From assembly GCA_037576195.1 (NCBI GenBank), contig CM075101.1:29636001-29700000 (forward strand): a stretch of 64,000 nt of DNA, read 5' to 3'. The DNA comes from Phytoseiulus persimilis. Lineage: Eukaryota; Arthropoda; Arachnida; Mesostigmata; Phytoseiidae. Of the stretch, positions 15,201 through 27,844 are shown piece after piece. The notes beneath the pieces were generated by a model. The model saw only the letters and a program-made list of their open reading frames with translations, was not told the origin of the DNA and did no database searches. The position numbers were made by a program, and so were the translations under genes. Numbering within the stretch: position 1 is the first letter of the stretch; each line of letters begins with the position of its first letter.

Positions 15201-18200
15201 TCGCTCATCACGAGGCAGCGTTAAAGAAGCGCCGCTGACTGACGTCTGAACATTGTGTGCGAAGCTCTTACCACCAATGATGCTGGTTGATGATGCAAAG
15301 GGTGCTCTGGTATCAAGCTTCAAGCTATTAGAGCAGCGAATCCTCACACTGGGACGGCCAACAGACCGACCCTAAACTGCCGAAAGTTCCTTCGGTGGAG
15401 CTTCCACTTCAGGCGCACAAGTCTCCCCCAATCTTAAATTCGCGAACGAGGTAACTTCGGCATCCACCGCGATACCTGCGGCGGTCAGACCGCTGGTCAG
15501 AGAGCGGTTGTTTGAAACTCGCTAACGTCTTACCATGGTTGCGCTGCAGCGGGGTAAAATATCCTGAGATCACGAACGGTACGGCAGTGGTTCGTAGTGG
15601 AAGTCACAACACAAATCAGTCGGTATATGATGTTAAACTTTGCGTCGTTTGGAAGTCCACAGATTCGTCCCACGAGATCGAGCACTGGGTCCGCGCTGAT
15701 GTGCCACTAGAGACGTGTCTTCCGTCCAACGTCTCCTCTTGCAACGGCGTCCGTCAAGCACCGCCTACCAGGGTAGCTCCGCCAATGCAGACTTACCAAC
15801 AGAAGCATCCGAACATTTATCGAATACTATACGACCGACGGCGTCGCTACTACCAGCAGCATTTTCGGCACTTCGGCGTCACCACCATCATCATCAGCAT
15901 AAAATAGTTCCCGCTGCTCCGCTCAAACCCGATAAACTGATTGAGTGCCATTTAACACTCTGGGCTGGACCGGAACCCCGATCGCAGTGGGGACACGAAA
16001 ACGCTGCTCAAAAGATTGAGCCAACCGGAATCTGGGCTCCGGTCCATCTTTTTCTCAACTTCGCGGTTTCCACTGAGTGCACGACTTCACTCTGAACATC
16101 ACGGATGTTGCTTATTCGACTGTACTTTAGCCAAGAATCAAGTTTCTGCTGCTGGAAACAACTGCATGAAAATTCGCGAGTAGTTTGCCAGGCCTTGTAT
16201 GGTTTTGCCAAGAAACTAATTTTAATTGTAATACTTAGAATAAACGTGTCCTGCCAGATCTGAAGTCCGACGAAACCTTTCCGATGGGGCGATTAAGACG
16301 CGTCGTGCGAATGACTCCGGATGGGCGACTGTCGCGGAAGAATTTCTCACAGCGTTTGCGTGGAACTATATTCAAGTAAGCGCGAACGACCTGATCTCAA
16401 ACGAAATCGAGCTACTCGACGCGTTTTGGCAATATTCACAGCAGTACTTATCCACATATCCCAGCACCAACCACTCATCCATTTGATGGCGGTCGGCGCG
16501 CCTGCGCAGCACCGCGGCACAGTCGTTGCGCAGCATCCTGGAACATAATCTTGGAGTCGATCTCGCACAGACTTCGTTCTTTGGAAGGCCGGCGATCTCG
16601 ACCTCTGAAACGCGGTTCGTTCAAAACGATCTATCGGAGTGTGTCCGTGTCTTTCCGCTGTCACTGTGATTCAGTATGTGCGGAACCCTGCCTCGAGAAT
16701 TCCGCGTTCTGTGTCTTCAAACTTCATGAAGGATCAATGACGTTGATCCGGTAGAGGGTCTCTGACATCGGTTTGTTTGATCAGGATTCCCTGTAGATAC
16801 AGAATCTTGAATTCGGTCGGAACGGATTCAGAAAATCCTCCCGAATCTTCGATATCGGGTGAGACGAAATTTGACATCGCTGGTTACGAGATGGATCCGG
16901 GATATGGCTCGTGCTGCTGCGGTCGAGGCGGTTGAGCTCATCGTGAATGATGATATGGTGCTTCTATTAGTTCAACAAAAGTAAGGGACCTGCACGGAAG
17001 TTGATACGTCCAGAAATTCACATAATTGGTGGTTACGATCTGTCATCACTGCGGCGATCTACCGAGCTGGACGATCCTCTTCAAGATTGAAAACAACCGA
17101 TTTATCTCCGTCGCGGAATGAATGCCGAACAACGGGGCGTCGGTCCGAACGGCAGTCACACTCAAGAAAAGCGCCCTCACTTCCATGATTCGAGGTTTCC
17201 TTGATCGTCGCTGCGGAAATTAACTCTGCGCTTAGGGAGCATTGAGAGAGGAGAGCCAGAAAACCGGAGATGGAGCTGATGACAATAGTTTCCAGATTTG
17301 GTGAAAGTGTCAGCTGCGGAGCAAGTCAGCATCGGAGACGCGCGACCCAAACAATGAATGAAAGGGAGCAAGGGAGAAAACGCCCAAATTTAATTCTCTA
17401 ATCTCCTGTTTTGGTGCAGAACGATGACAAATCGCACACGGTTCCGTCCTCAAGGAAATCTATTGTGCTGTTCCTCACATCGGCTGCGGATGAAGTGGTC
17501 GGAGAATGTTGATGGGTCGTGACCAGCGTGTCCCCTGTGTTTTGTTCAGGGTCGAACCGCTGAAGTCCGTTGGGGCTTCAAACGAAGCTCGCCCATTTAA
17601 AGGCGTCAAAATCTAGTTGCAGCAAAACGGACGTTACGTCTTCAAGTTACCACAAGACCCGGAGAGTGATGAAACCGTTCTGAATTTCGAACGAGCGTCG
17701 TCCAGCCTGAAAACGTAGAACCGATTCAAGCCCGTTGTCACTTCCTGCATGCGTCAGAGTCAAACTCGGCTTTCCCGAAGTTGCCTGCTATTCCGTGACT
17801 CAGTGAGGAGCCCATGCCGCACGGTGGGAGATCATAGATGCGACAAATCCAGTTCGGGATGGATCCCTCGAGAAGCGACGGACAGATAGAGAGCGCACTC
17901 ATTGTGAGCATGAGATGACTATCGACGACGATTCTGTGAGAATTGTGAAGGTTCCTTCTGATGTTGGCATCTCAACACTGTCGACTTGGGACTGCATCAA
18001 ACCTTGCCGGAAGAATCCGCAACGGCTTCATCAGTCAGGAGACATAACCACCGAGATTCACAAAGTACACAGCAGCTGAAGATAACTTTGTCTGTCAACC
18101 GGTCCTGGGAAGATCTTCCTCAAGCCTCTGCCAAGAGAGAACTCCTCAAAAATCCGTTCCAACTTCGTTACCACGATTTTTTGCTGAGCATCTACAGCAG

Positions 18201-21200
18201 ATTCCTTCTGTAGGAGGGAAACCGGCATCAGTGAGTGGAATCCTCTGCCCGTCCAGATTGAGATCGTGTTGTGCAGGTCGACAAAGGAATGAAATGATTT
18301 GATTCGGAGCAATTCCGCATATGGAAATCCTCGCGTTGTTATTCCTCGCTCGTGCGGCCGCTCGCTCGAATGTTGATGTGATTCCGTTAGCCGAGCCGTA
18401 CAATCAATGCATATTATGCGATTTATCTTTGTAATGCCTGTGTGCGATCACAGCGAAACATCGGAATATCGGAACCTGAGATGAATTCTTTCGCTTTCCG
18501 ATCACGCCAATCTTGTGATCATGCAGGGCAATCGTTTCCCGTCATGAACCTCCGAAGTCGACACCGCCGATTCAAGATCGAGGTGAGGTTTATGAGGAAG
18601 AGCCTGCCCCTCGTCAGGTCCTAGGTGTACGTCACCTTCCGCTTCTAGATCGTCCGCAGGCGATCGAGCTCGTTCTTAAATATAGCTGAAAGCTCCGATT
18701 GGGAGGTTTTCGGGAGAGGCCTCTGAAGCTGGAGCGAACCCATCAGAACCCAATGATAACTTTCTGGCTCAATAACGCGCGTGTCACCGCTGGATCTGGT
18801 AAACGGATGCCGCTTTCCTGCTTCTCGGACTCGTGTGCGGATGCAAGAGAATTGATAGCTCGAACGCTGGACATAAATTACTATTACATCGAGATACTCT
18901 CGCAATTTTGAGCGAACGGCAGCGTACGAATACGTTCGATAGAGTTCAATGGGACAGAGCGGGCTGGCAAGCGAACGTCAGTAATCGTCGAGAGTAATGG
19001 CGTTTTTTTTTTACTTTTCGGTCCGTATCGCCAAACTTCGTTACGTTTCGTGATGCGAATGATTCGACTCCGGTGTAATGGCGCGAAATAATTCGACTGA
19101 CTTTTGCCATGTGCTGCGTATACCACGCCACGATACCACGCCGCAGCGAATTCAGCTGCAGATATGTTGAGCTGCGAGTACTTTATGGCTAGCACGGTTC
19201 TTCTATATGACTTCGAGCCTGTCCAATAAATCCGATGAACAGAACAAACACCATTGCACAGAGCACTACCGTACACAACGAGGTCTCTTGCGATCGACAC
19301 CATAGAACAGCAACTAGGGCCATAACAATAAAAACAATGGACTTCAGATCGAGCTGCGATCAGAACGAGATTTATTAATGATAATATTAATAATATCGAG
19401 AATATCCAAAAAGTAAGCGGCGAAGGTTCAAACTTCTGCTGAAGGCATGCCTCCGTTTTCCTAGGGGCCCTGCGTTCGCTTCGATTTGCTGTTTATGCTC
19501 CTCATGATCCTCGACTCGTTCTCTTCCTATTTGTTTATGCTTCCCTGATTGGTAAATAAGCAGGATTTATTTACGCTGCTCAGAGGAGAGGAATTATTCG
19601 TATATGTGGAATAGCACGTCAAATGTTGCGAGAAGGTGAAAAAGTTCAGTTTCATAGCGGCATTTGTGCTGTCATAGATTTTCCAGGATGGATTGAGCCG
19701 TCTAGAAAGAAAGATCAAGCGCGTTCCATCTCGAAGACTAGATCCGAGAAGAAGACTTCAAGTCTTCGAGTCCCGAGAGGTGACGACGTCTGAAAACGGG
19801 ATCCCACCGATATCGACTCATTGCTTTGCAGTTGACAAAACTGCGATAGTGAAATCTAGGAAAACGAGATGAGGGGATCGCTCCGGAGGATGATTCTTCG
19901 AACCCACAGACGCGCAATCGGACGAGTGAGCGAACAGAATGGCAAGAGACGGAGAAACAGGCCGTAACGACGACGTCTGTAGAAATAGACGCATTGCATT
20001 AGTACTCTGATACGCGTAATGCGCAGGTCATGATCTGACGATCAGGAAAATCAAAAGGCTCATCTGGTTTACAAGATCCGGATCCGGGGCCCATCGTCGT
20101 TTCTGTTTCGTTCTGCTGCCCAGCCGTTCCGTCTGATTCGGCATCAGCAACAGTAGCGGCAGTGGAACCGATGGAGGAGAGATAGGTCCATGGACGAGAA
20201 GAACATTGCGCAGACCGACGGGAGATGGAGACCACTCCACTGGTAGTGCAGGCGACAACCATCCGAGTCAAGCAAACAGACAGCTAGTCCTCCGGCAAAC
20301 AAAAGCACGAAGAGCTAAGTAGGGAAACATCGAAGGAAACGCAAACATCGTTGGCCCGAATACAATTGAAAACACACGAGAAATCGGAGAGCCGTGATCT
20401 GCTCGTGATTCGCTCGGTCAATCGTGGTCACCCGATGTCCGTCCGAGGCGAGCAATTTTCGAGGCTACCGGGCTTTGTTTCGAAGACCATGAGGAAAAAT
20501 AAAATGTCATCGAAAGCAGCGTAAACAGATATCGGCACAGAAACTCCAGTGGTATGAGCCAGAAGGATGCTATTGTCGGTCCGCGTAACAACTTGAATGG
20601 TCGTGTCGAGTCGTGACACCAGCTCGAATCGAACTGATTCCAATACAACGATTCGGTGCGTTCAGTCCCGTGAGTGATTCCTCACCCCTCGGTCGCTTCG
20701 AAACGGCCACGAAGTACTAGAGTCATTCTCCTCACAAACTTTACAGGCATTTTTTCTCGTCGAAAGCGTTGACCCACCGGGTGTGCGACCGCTGAAATAT
20801 GGTACTTAAGTATCAATCGTTGATCCGGATCCATCAACCAATGTACCAGATGAGACCATGAACGAAGGCGCACAGCCGCTACAGACCGTTTCAAGCATTG
20901 TTTCATCAATTCTATAAGAATTATTGAGCGATGCTCCTGTTTTTTCCTTCAATAGGCAGCCCCTGCTTCGGCGACACTTCCGAACCATACGTTCACCTGT
21001 GCGCATGCATCACTGTCGCCGACTGCGTCAAAGCCTCGAAAGCGACCCCACTGATCACATTGGAGGAGTTTCGTCGAGATCGAGGACCGAAAATTTTTGA
21101 GCTTTCCCAACCTTTTCTGAGTGACAATTGAGTGGAATGAAGGAAGAACGTTCCCTCATTTGGACGAAACCCTCTCAAACCCCAGAAAGGGGCCGCAGAA

Positions 21201-21407
21201 GAGACTCAATTGAACCTCTCTGACTGTTCGAACTTCTCCAGAACGGGGTTGATCTAATCTCAGTGACTCTTCCGGCACTGACCACTCAAATCATCGGCAA
21301 AGTTCACTTCCGTGGGCGTTGCATTCATTGATTCTGAACGAGACGCAATCTCTGGAAGGAACGTCAGCGTCTCAGATCCTGCGATCACCAAGAGATGGTG
21401 CCAAGAA
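3201..21407. other. Gene-poor interval
   Basis: Eighteen kilobases with no recognisable protein family. Overlapping chance open frames occur (for instance 13.0-13.6 kb on three frames). A degenerate GT/AT simple repeat lies near 6,480-6,515. Short candidate donors and acceptors occur, but I could not chain exons. Lineage-specific genes with tiny exons may have been missed. Confidence 0.35.
3202..3214. repeat. C13 homopolymer
   Basis: Thirteen consecutive C, again preceded by CATG-like context. It lies just upstream of the tentative minus-strand gene start. Confidence 0.95.
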
Positions 21408-21415
21408 GTTACTAC
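21408..21415 (+). repeat. Target-site duplication, left copy
   Basis: GTTACTAC, identical to 22,505-22,512, marking the insertion point of the hAT-like element. Confidence 0.85.
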
Positions 21416-22504
21416 TAGGCATCGCAAGGAACCGCAAATTTTCGGAACCGCGGTTCTCGGTTCTCTGAGAACCGCAAGTAAGAACCGCGGTCCCAGAACC
21501 GCAAGTGGGAACCGCGAAGAACCACGGCCAACGGCCGAAATGATGAGGGCTCGCTCAGAATTTGTCGCTCGATCCGTCGATGATGAGTCACGAAATGGCA
21601 GTGGACTGTTTTCGTTCAATCCATGCTGTGTCCTCAAATGTTTGCTCGAAGCGCTCGTCGATCTTTCTGTCTCTAATTCCTGAGTTTCGAGACACGAAAA
21701 CAATTACTTACTGGGTTTGGAACTCCGAACGCAAATGCAGCTATATTTTCAGAGGTCAGAGCTATATTTTTCGTTTCCCCCAGCTGCTGGGAGTCAGTTC
21801 TCTGGAGCATCCTATCGTGCGAAAACGTGTGAAATGTCTCGAACATTCTGGCTCCATTTAAATGCCCACGCTGGAACAGACTGTGCATTTGGCTTGTACG
21901 CCACGTTTCAAAAACCATTTCCAGAACCAAATTTTTGAGTGCACCGTTTTAGCAAAACCACTCATCGTTGCGTCCCGTAGAGTGGGAAAGATTCCTCGTG
22001 ATAGAGGACGGGATTCTCTCGGACAGAACCGGATCACAAAAGCGAGCTCAGAGAGATATTTTTTACGATTCGTGCAACGATCCGTACCATGCGACTTGCG
22101 CAGCGCGACGGCGCGACGTGAGACGAAGCAGAGAGCATGGTGATTTTAAAAATTCGGCGCTCTCGTTCCTTCGAGGCATGGCCCTGGTGTACAATGGAGT
22201 AGCATCGCCATCCTGGCAAGCTCCTCAGGGAGTAGGTGTCGGCCTGGCGGTGGCTTCAAATGATACTTCTGAACTTTCACTGAAGTTTCGGCTCTCATTC
22301 GACCATTCGAACTGAGCTCTACCAAGGCAGGGCACGGTGAAGGTCTCGGCTCGCTGATATGGGCGCTAGATAAAAGCTTCTTCCGCGCGGCTTCTTGCGG
22401 TTCTGGAGCCGCAAAATATTGCGGTTCCTCGCGGTTCCAGAACCGCAGAATCTTGCGGTTCCTTGCGGTTCCGGAACCGCGGTTCGGAACCGCTGCGATG
22501 CCTA
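21416..22504. mobile_element. Non-autonomous hAT-like element with 8-bp target duplication
   Basis: The segment starts TAGGCATCGCAAGGAACCGC and ends with the inverted form (GCGATGCCTA). It is flanked on both sides by the same 8 bp, GTTACTAC (21,408-21,415 and 22,505-22,512). Eight-base duplications and short terminal inverted repeats are the mark of hAT transposons. Inside each end lies an array of GGAACCGC / GCGGTTCC units (about 21,424-21,535 and 22,379-22,495), inverted relative to each other, so the single strand could fold into a long hairpin. The 1,089-bp element has no recognisable transposase, so it would need an enzyme supplied elsewhere. The perfect duplication suggests a fairly recent insertion. 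Confidence 0.85.
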
Positions 22505-22512
22505 GTTACTAC
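22505..22512 (+). repeat. Target-site duplication, right copy
   Basis: GTTACTAC, identical to 21,408-21,415. Confidence 0.85.
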
Positions 22513-23186
22513 ACGGCGTCCGAGCGCATCTCGCTCGAAAGCGGGTTTCATCGGAGTGTGGGAGTCACCCAGGAGGCGACGACCTCTGGTTTGTATAAGC
22601 TTCCTCGCTAGGTGGATAAATTCATTCCCGACAGAAAACGACGGAGTTATTTCAGGCCGGGAAAGGAGGGAAAATTATCACCGACTCCGTGGTTGTACTA
22701 CCGGCCGTTGCGCGCTGCTCTGTGGACCCGAACCCGCGGAACGGAACTCGACGCATTTCCAATCTGCCTTGACTTTCGTTTGAAGGAAACAGCGTGAGGC
22801 TGTGTTATCGCCGTCGTCACCACCATGGCCACGTTTTGGCGCAGTACAACACGGCCGACTCTTGTTCCAACAGGGAACCGAATTCGATGTATCTTCTCCA
22901 TCCTCATCGCAAACTACACTGACACGGAAAGCATCTTCTTCTGGTCATCTAATTCGCGTCGTCTTCTAGTGTACAAAAGTTTGGGATCATGGTGTTGCGC
23001 TCCGTTCTCAGGCGCGTTCTCTGTGTGGAACTTTGAGGCAAGCATTTTCCCGGTCTCAAGAAGTTTTTTTCATGTTTGTCTTTGACCTCATAGGTCATCC
23101 TCTCGCAACGCCTACTTCGAGAAGTGAGCGATAATAGTCTCCCATAACCGAATCCTGGAGCGTATTGATCATCTTCAGCCGTCTTC

Positions 23187-23295
23187 TTTTCTGAATACTC
23201 ATTTTTCCTGAATACTCCTCTTTCCTGAGTATTCCTCTCCCCTGAATACTCCTCTTCCCTGAATATTCCTCCTTCCTGGATATTCCTCCTTCCGG
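23187..23295 (+). repeat. 17-bp minisatellite, about six copies
   Basis: Tandem units close to TTTCCTGAATACTCCTC, with C/T and A/G variants between copies. The unit length is not a multiple of three, so it is unlikely to be coding. Confidence 0.9.
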
Positions 23296-24795
23296 TGGAT
23301 GGGATCTCGAACCGATGAAATTCCAAGAAACCAAAAACCGAGACGAGGAGCCGGGGGTTCCGCGTGGGATCACCTCCGAACGGAAGAAAATTGAAGAAGA
23401 CTTCCCAATTATCATCCTTGAGACTCCGCCCGAGCTGTGTCGAATTCGCTGAAGTGAGTCAAATTACCGCCAGCAGTTCATCAGTGCGGCGCTTATTACC
23501 AATCTGAATTTCCGGACTCCTGTGGCCGAAAACGATGCCAGATATTTTTTTCAGGGTCAGGGGTGAATGAGGGGTTATCAGCTGAAAGATCGCCTCCACG
23601 TAATGTACCGCGCAGATCCCGAAGCTTGTCGGCTGCGTTGTTATTATTCGTAGCGCCGTATGATCCCTCTTGCTCGCTCAGAATCCGGCCGAAATTTGTG
23701 ATTGTGATGAAATATTGAAAAATGGCTGCGTTTAGCACGACCGAAAATTTTCATGCCCATCGCCGGATCGCTGCTTCGAACTCATGAACGAGCCGCGGAG
23801 GGTGTGGAAGCGTTGAGATGATGAATCGCCTAACAGAATTTGCGCTGCAAAGCGTGCCAGAAACGATTTTGTTCGAAAATTTTCAGTTCACGAACAGCTG
23901 ACAAGCCGAACAGCGGATTCCCGGGGGGTTAGCCGCCGACATCGGAGCTAACAGATCGCGTCTCCAACCACGATGAAAACTTCCCAACGGATTCAATCAA
24001 CATCGATGAGTCTTCGACTCGGAATACTTCCGTCCTGCAAGGGGAACCATGGGCTCTCATACCAAGACCGAAGATTCGAATGTATCCCAGGATCTCTGTA
24101 CCAATCCAGATGAAACATGGCTAAGATTAGTTGCCGCCTGTAGGCCGGCGTAACAACAACCGAGGCACGCGGTTTCAGGTCTGTGATAACGTTTTCCATG
24201 GGGCTCTGACCTCGTGGTCGAGCGAGTTACCCTAAAGTGATGCAGTATGTCAGCCGTAAAGAGCGTTAAACGTATGCCGAGCTCTGTTTGTCGGTCGGTT
24301 GGGAAGAAATGGCGAACGATGGCATCGAAATTACGTTGGGAGCGTGGGAACCCACGAGGATTCCGCGCTATGGAAAACCGTGTAAGAAGCACTAACTGCA
24401 CCAGCCAACCTAGCTGCGGCCAGCGGCACCAGCGAGGCTCATTATACACGCGATACGTGAACCGTTAGGACTCATTTGGTCTGTAGTAATAATCTCTGGT
24501 AATTGAGAACGCTCAAACAACGGAAAGCTTCAACGATTATCGATGTGGCACTTCCTTGTGGTAGCGAATGTTGATTATGTCACCGAGTTGTTTAACCGAC
24601 TTCACTGAAAAATGACCCATCGCGTGTCGTGGTACAACTTTCGGAGACTCACAGCGCGGCCGTCCCTTTCAGAATGCACGACATGTTTGAGACAGCGAGA
24701 AAACTTCAGAAGTCTCGTTCAGAGCCTGGGAAGCCACCGAGATTTCCTTCCCAACGTTCTTCTCTTTCTGGATTTTCTCTGGTTTCAAACTTCAG

Positions 24796-24959
24796 CTCAA
24801 CATGAACCTGCTGAACGCCTCCCCGGGCCCCGAACACCCTAGTCGACGATCTGAAGAGCATCCCCGAAATCTGCAAGCCGTCCATGATATCGCTTGTGGA
24901 GCAGATTTATGTATCTCGGAGCTCGGACTCCACGTCATGGCGGTCCGTCTCTTCCTAAG
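24796..24959 (+). other. Exon-like segment with strong splice signals
   Basis: A strong pyrimidine-rich acceptor (ending AACTTCAG) opens 164 nt of continuous frame that contains an early Met and closes at CTAAG followed by GTAGGG. The encoded peptide is mixed and not of a known family. No partner exon was found, so this is a candidate and not a gene call. Confidence 0.25.
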
Positions 24960-27725
24960 GTAGGGGCTCAACTGATCCAAAAGAAGATTGGCTCGATCAA
25001 GAGACGTCTTGGGTGATCTTAGAGCAATCCGAGGGGAACCACGAACCCTGAATGAATCCGGAGGCGGCTCTGAACCTTGTCGGCTTCCGGGCGTCGTTGT
25101 CGCAGGTGAGTGCATTCGGCCGTTTTCTTTGCTGACCCGAATCTCATTCATTTGCCAATGAATCCAGATCCGAGCACCCTCTTCGACGCCTAAGTATAGC
25201 TTCGTTCGTGTGAGACGATGGGACGGCTCGAGCGACGGGTGGAAGGAGGTACTTGAGTGGCGGACGAATAAACGGACGAACGACCGGGCGAACGACATTC
25301 AAGTGGCCATATTCTCAGGCAGACTCCTGATCCGTATCAGTGTCTGTCCACTACGAGCGGGGTCACCCGTATCCCGACAACAGGTCTCCACAGCTTAGAA
25401 CAGATAACGGTGAGGAGCTTGTGGCATGTTTCGTTCCACCGAAGACGGCAGCGCTCACTGTTGCTGACTTCATTTCGGGCTCAGCTGTTTCCGCTCGGAG
25501 CATCGAAAGCCGTCCGTCCGTCGGGAGGTGAACGTGTCCGTGTGGACCAGATCTTCGCGTCGTCTATGACATCTATTACGGCGACATCGCTTCTGAATGA
25601 GTCTCCCGTACGCGGTAGAAGCGAGATTGATCGCATCTCAGCCCAAAAGAATAGACATCCGACGAAGACTCTCCCCACGGTTGACCAGGTGAGCGAATTA
25701 AATAAATGACAGGAAATAAGCTCGCGCGATTGTGTCTTGCAGTCTGATCGAAGTTCGACCATGCAGGTCCGGAGGGGATGTTCCGGGGAAAAGAACGCAG
25801 CTGAACAGCTGAGCTGTGCGAACGGCCGCATGCATGCAACGGTTTGTCGATTGCGCGCGTTTGAAGGAACTAGAGGGCTCAAATCGGCCCAATAGTTCCG
25901 GCGCACAGGAAACTGGCTGATATCGTAAAAAGACTAGTAGAGGGAATCGAGCAGTTCGGGCTGCCAGTGCAACATGTATCACATGTGCAGATTCAATTCT
26001 TGATTCGGAGACCGAGACGTTCTCACTCCGAGGAGGGTTCCATGATCCCCACTCTCGCTCTGCGGATTCCGGACTGAGTTTTCGTGGCAATGGTCCCTCG
26101 GATCCCGCTTCCGCTGCTCCGCTCCTCGAGAGTCCGCTTCTGAAAGGCTGTGCAATCTGAACGTGCCCCGCTCCATGGAAACACCTCCGGAACGGAGAGT
26201 ACCGACTCAGCCGATTGCCCAACTCATGAACGAACCGAAATATGAAAGTTTGTAACCCTCTTGGGTTGAACGTAGAACTTTACATTCGGCTCCAGTGGGC
26301 TTCCATGCTCTCCGACTTCGTAACACTCGGAAAATCCGATCCAAGATACGCATTCATTCCATTTCTCGAGAATCCTCTATCCAGCCAGTCCCTATTTCAT
26401 CCAGAACATTCATGCATCCAGGGAAAGGAACAAAAAACCGCTGTGGACCCCTTCCCCGAGCTGAGTGCTACAGACGCACGGAGACGTCTCAAAATACCCC
26501 ATGAAGGTCGCTGACAGTTGGGAACCGTGTTGTGATTAAAACGAGCGGAAGTGAATGCCACTTCGGCTACCGCTTCGCACCAGAGCAGCGCTTCCAAAAC
26601 TGCTGGACGCGTACAACAGCAATAGATCATGGATACTTTTCCTTCTTAGGCCTCGTTGTGCTTGGAAGTGACTAACGCTCGCCATAAAGTTTCGTTTTTC
26701 AATCCATTTTCAAGATAAATTTGCCATTGTGCCGGGGCTCAGTCACTCAGATCCCAAAGTTTCAGATCGAGATGTTTGCAGCGTGTCCTCTTGACGCGTG
26801 TGTGTGGCATTCTGTTCTCCTAAGTGAAGTTGTTGGGGTACTTCTTCTCTCAGGATTCGGACATCAGGATGGACCCAATTCAGGACTTTGGATTGCGAAC
26901 TTGACCTTCAGAGTGCGTTCAAGTACTCGCACTCAGGCACCCAAAGCCTTGTGGTAGGAGACTCTTGCCCAGACAGAGAAGCTTTCTTGAGTTTCATTCA
27001 GCCTGCCATTGAAGGTACGGGTTTCCGGGCTCACGGGATCTTGAGCTCGGAGGATTTCGGGTTTGTAGGTTTATGCGTTCGCAGGATTTTGGGCCCGCAA
27101 AACCGAGCCCCCCAACCGCCCACGATCGCGATTCTGAGCCACCGATACAGTTGAGAAACCCCGTGATACGGTTCGCATACGGCGAGAGTGACTCGATTTT
27201 TCACTCGCCCCACTTTGAATACTGTCCTCGTGGGACTTTCCCTGTATTTTCGCCGTACCACGTTCTTTCACGCTCCTCTGAGAGTATGACACCAGGTCTC
27301 AAACCGCTCCACGGAAGGAACTACCCTCAGAGGGGCTGAAAGGCCCAGGATCTGCCTACAACAGGGTAGTCTCCTTCGCTCCCACTTGTAGTCGCGGCCA
27401 GGCGTGACTCAAGAATTTGAAGTCATTATATGAACTGCAGATGGGAGCATGGCCTTGGTCGCGAGAAGAGGACTGCCTGCTCAAGCAATATTGCGTTTCT
27501 GATTACCCTCAAATGAGAAATCTCTCTCAGATCCTTTCAGGGACTCCTTGCTCTGACTTCGAACTCCCGACTTCCGAACCACGAATTGTGGATGTGAGTG
27601 CCAACAGATTTGTTTTTAACGTTTTCTGAGTTATCTTCTACGTTTCCGATTTATCCTCCACGTTTCCTATTTAATTACCGGGAAAGAGTAATTGTCACGT
27701 GACTGATTTGCTCTCCCTCTTTCAG

Positions 27726-27844
27726 ACCTGTCCTAGAACTGTCAGTCAAAGTGTGTCCGCTTGCTCGCACCTTGGGCGTTCGACAAACCTTTCGAGGTCA
27801 CGTTCCTCAGCCATCTGGACCCCTGGATGTCTTGCTAGTGGTGC
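27726..27844 (+). other. Exon-like segment with strong splice signals
   Basis: The acceptor CTCCCTCTTTCAG and donor GTAAGT bound 119 nt, open in two frames. One frame reads PVLELSVKVCPLARTLG. An upstream GTGAGT at 27,595 could belong to the preceding exon, but the phases do not settle which frame is used. No family is recognised. Confidence 0.25.

Noticed and set aside
15512-15907. 131-codon plus-strand frame
   Set aside because: It overlaps another long frame and contains His/Tyr/Gln runs from simple CAT/CAG-like DNA. No domain and no splice support.
23187-23295. Tandem 17-bp repeat considered as a CRISPR-like array
   Set aside because: Units are contiguous with no unique spacers, and the DNA is eukaryotic. 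It is a minisatellite.
25698-26222. 174-codon minus-strand frame that appears to start like a myristoylated protein (GNRLS)
   Set aside because: The apparent start is TTG, not ATG, so the N-terminal Gly signal is an artefact of frame calling.
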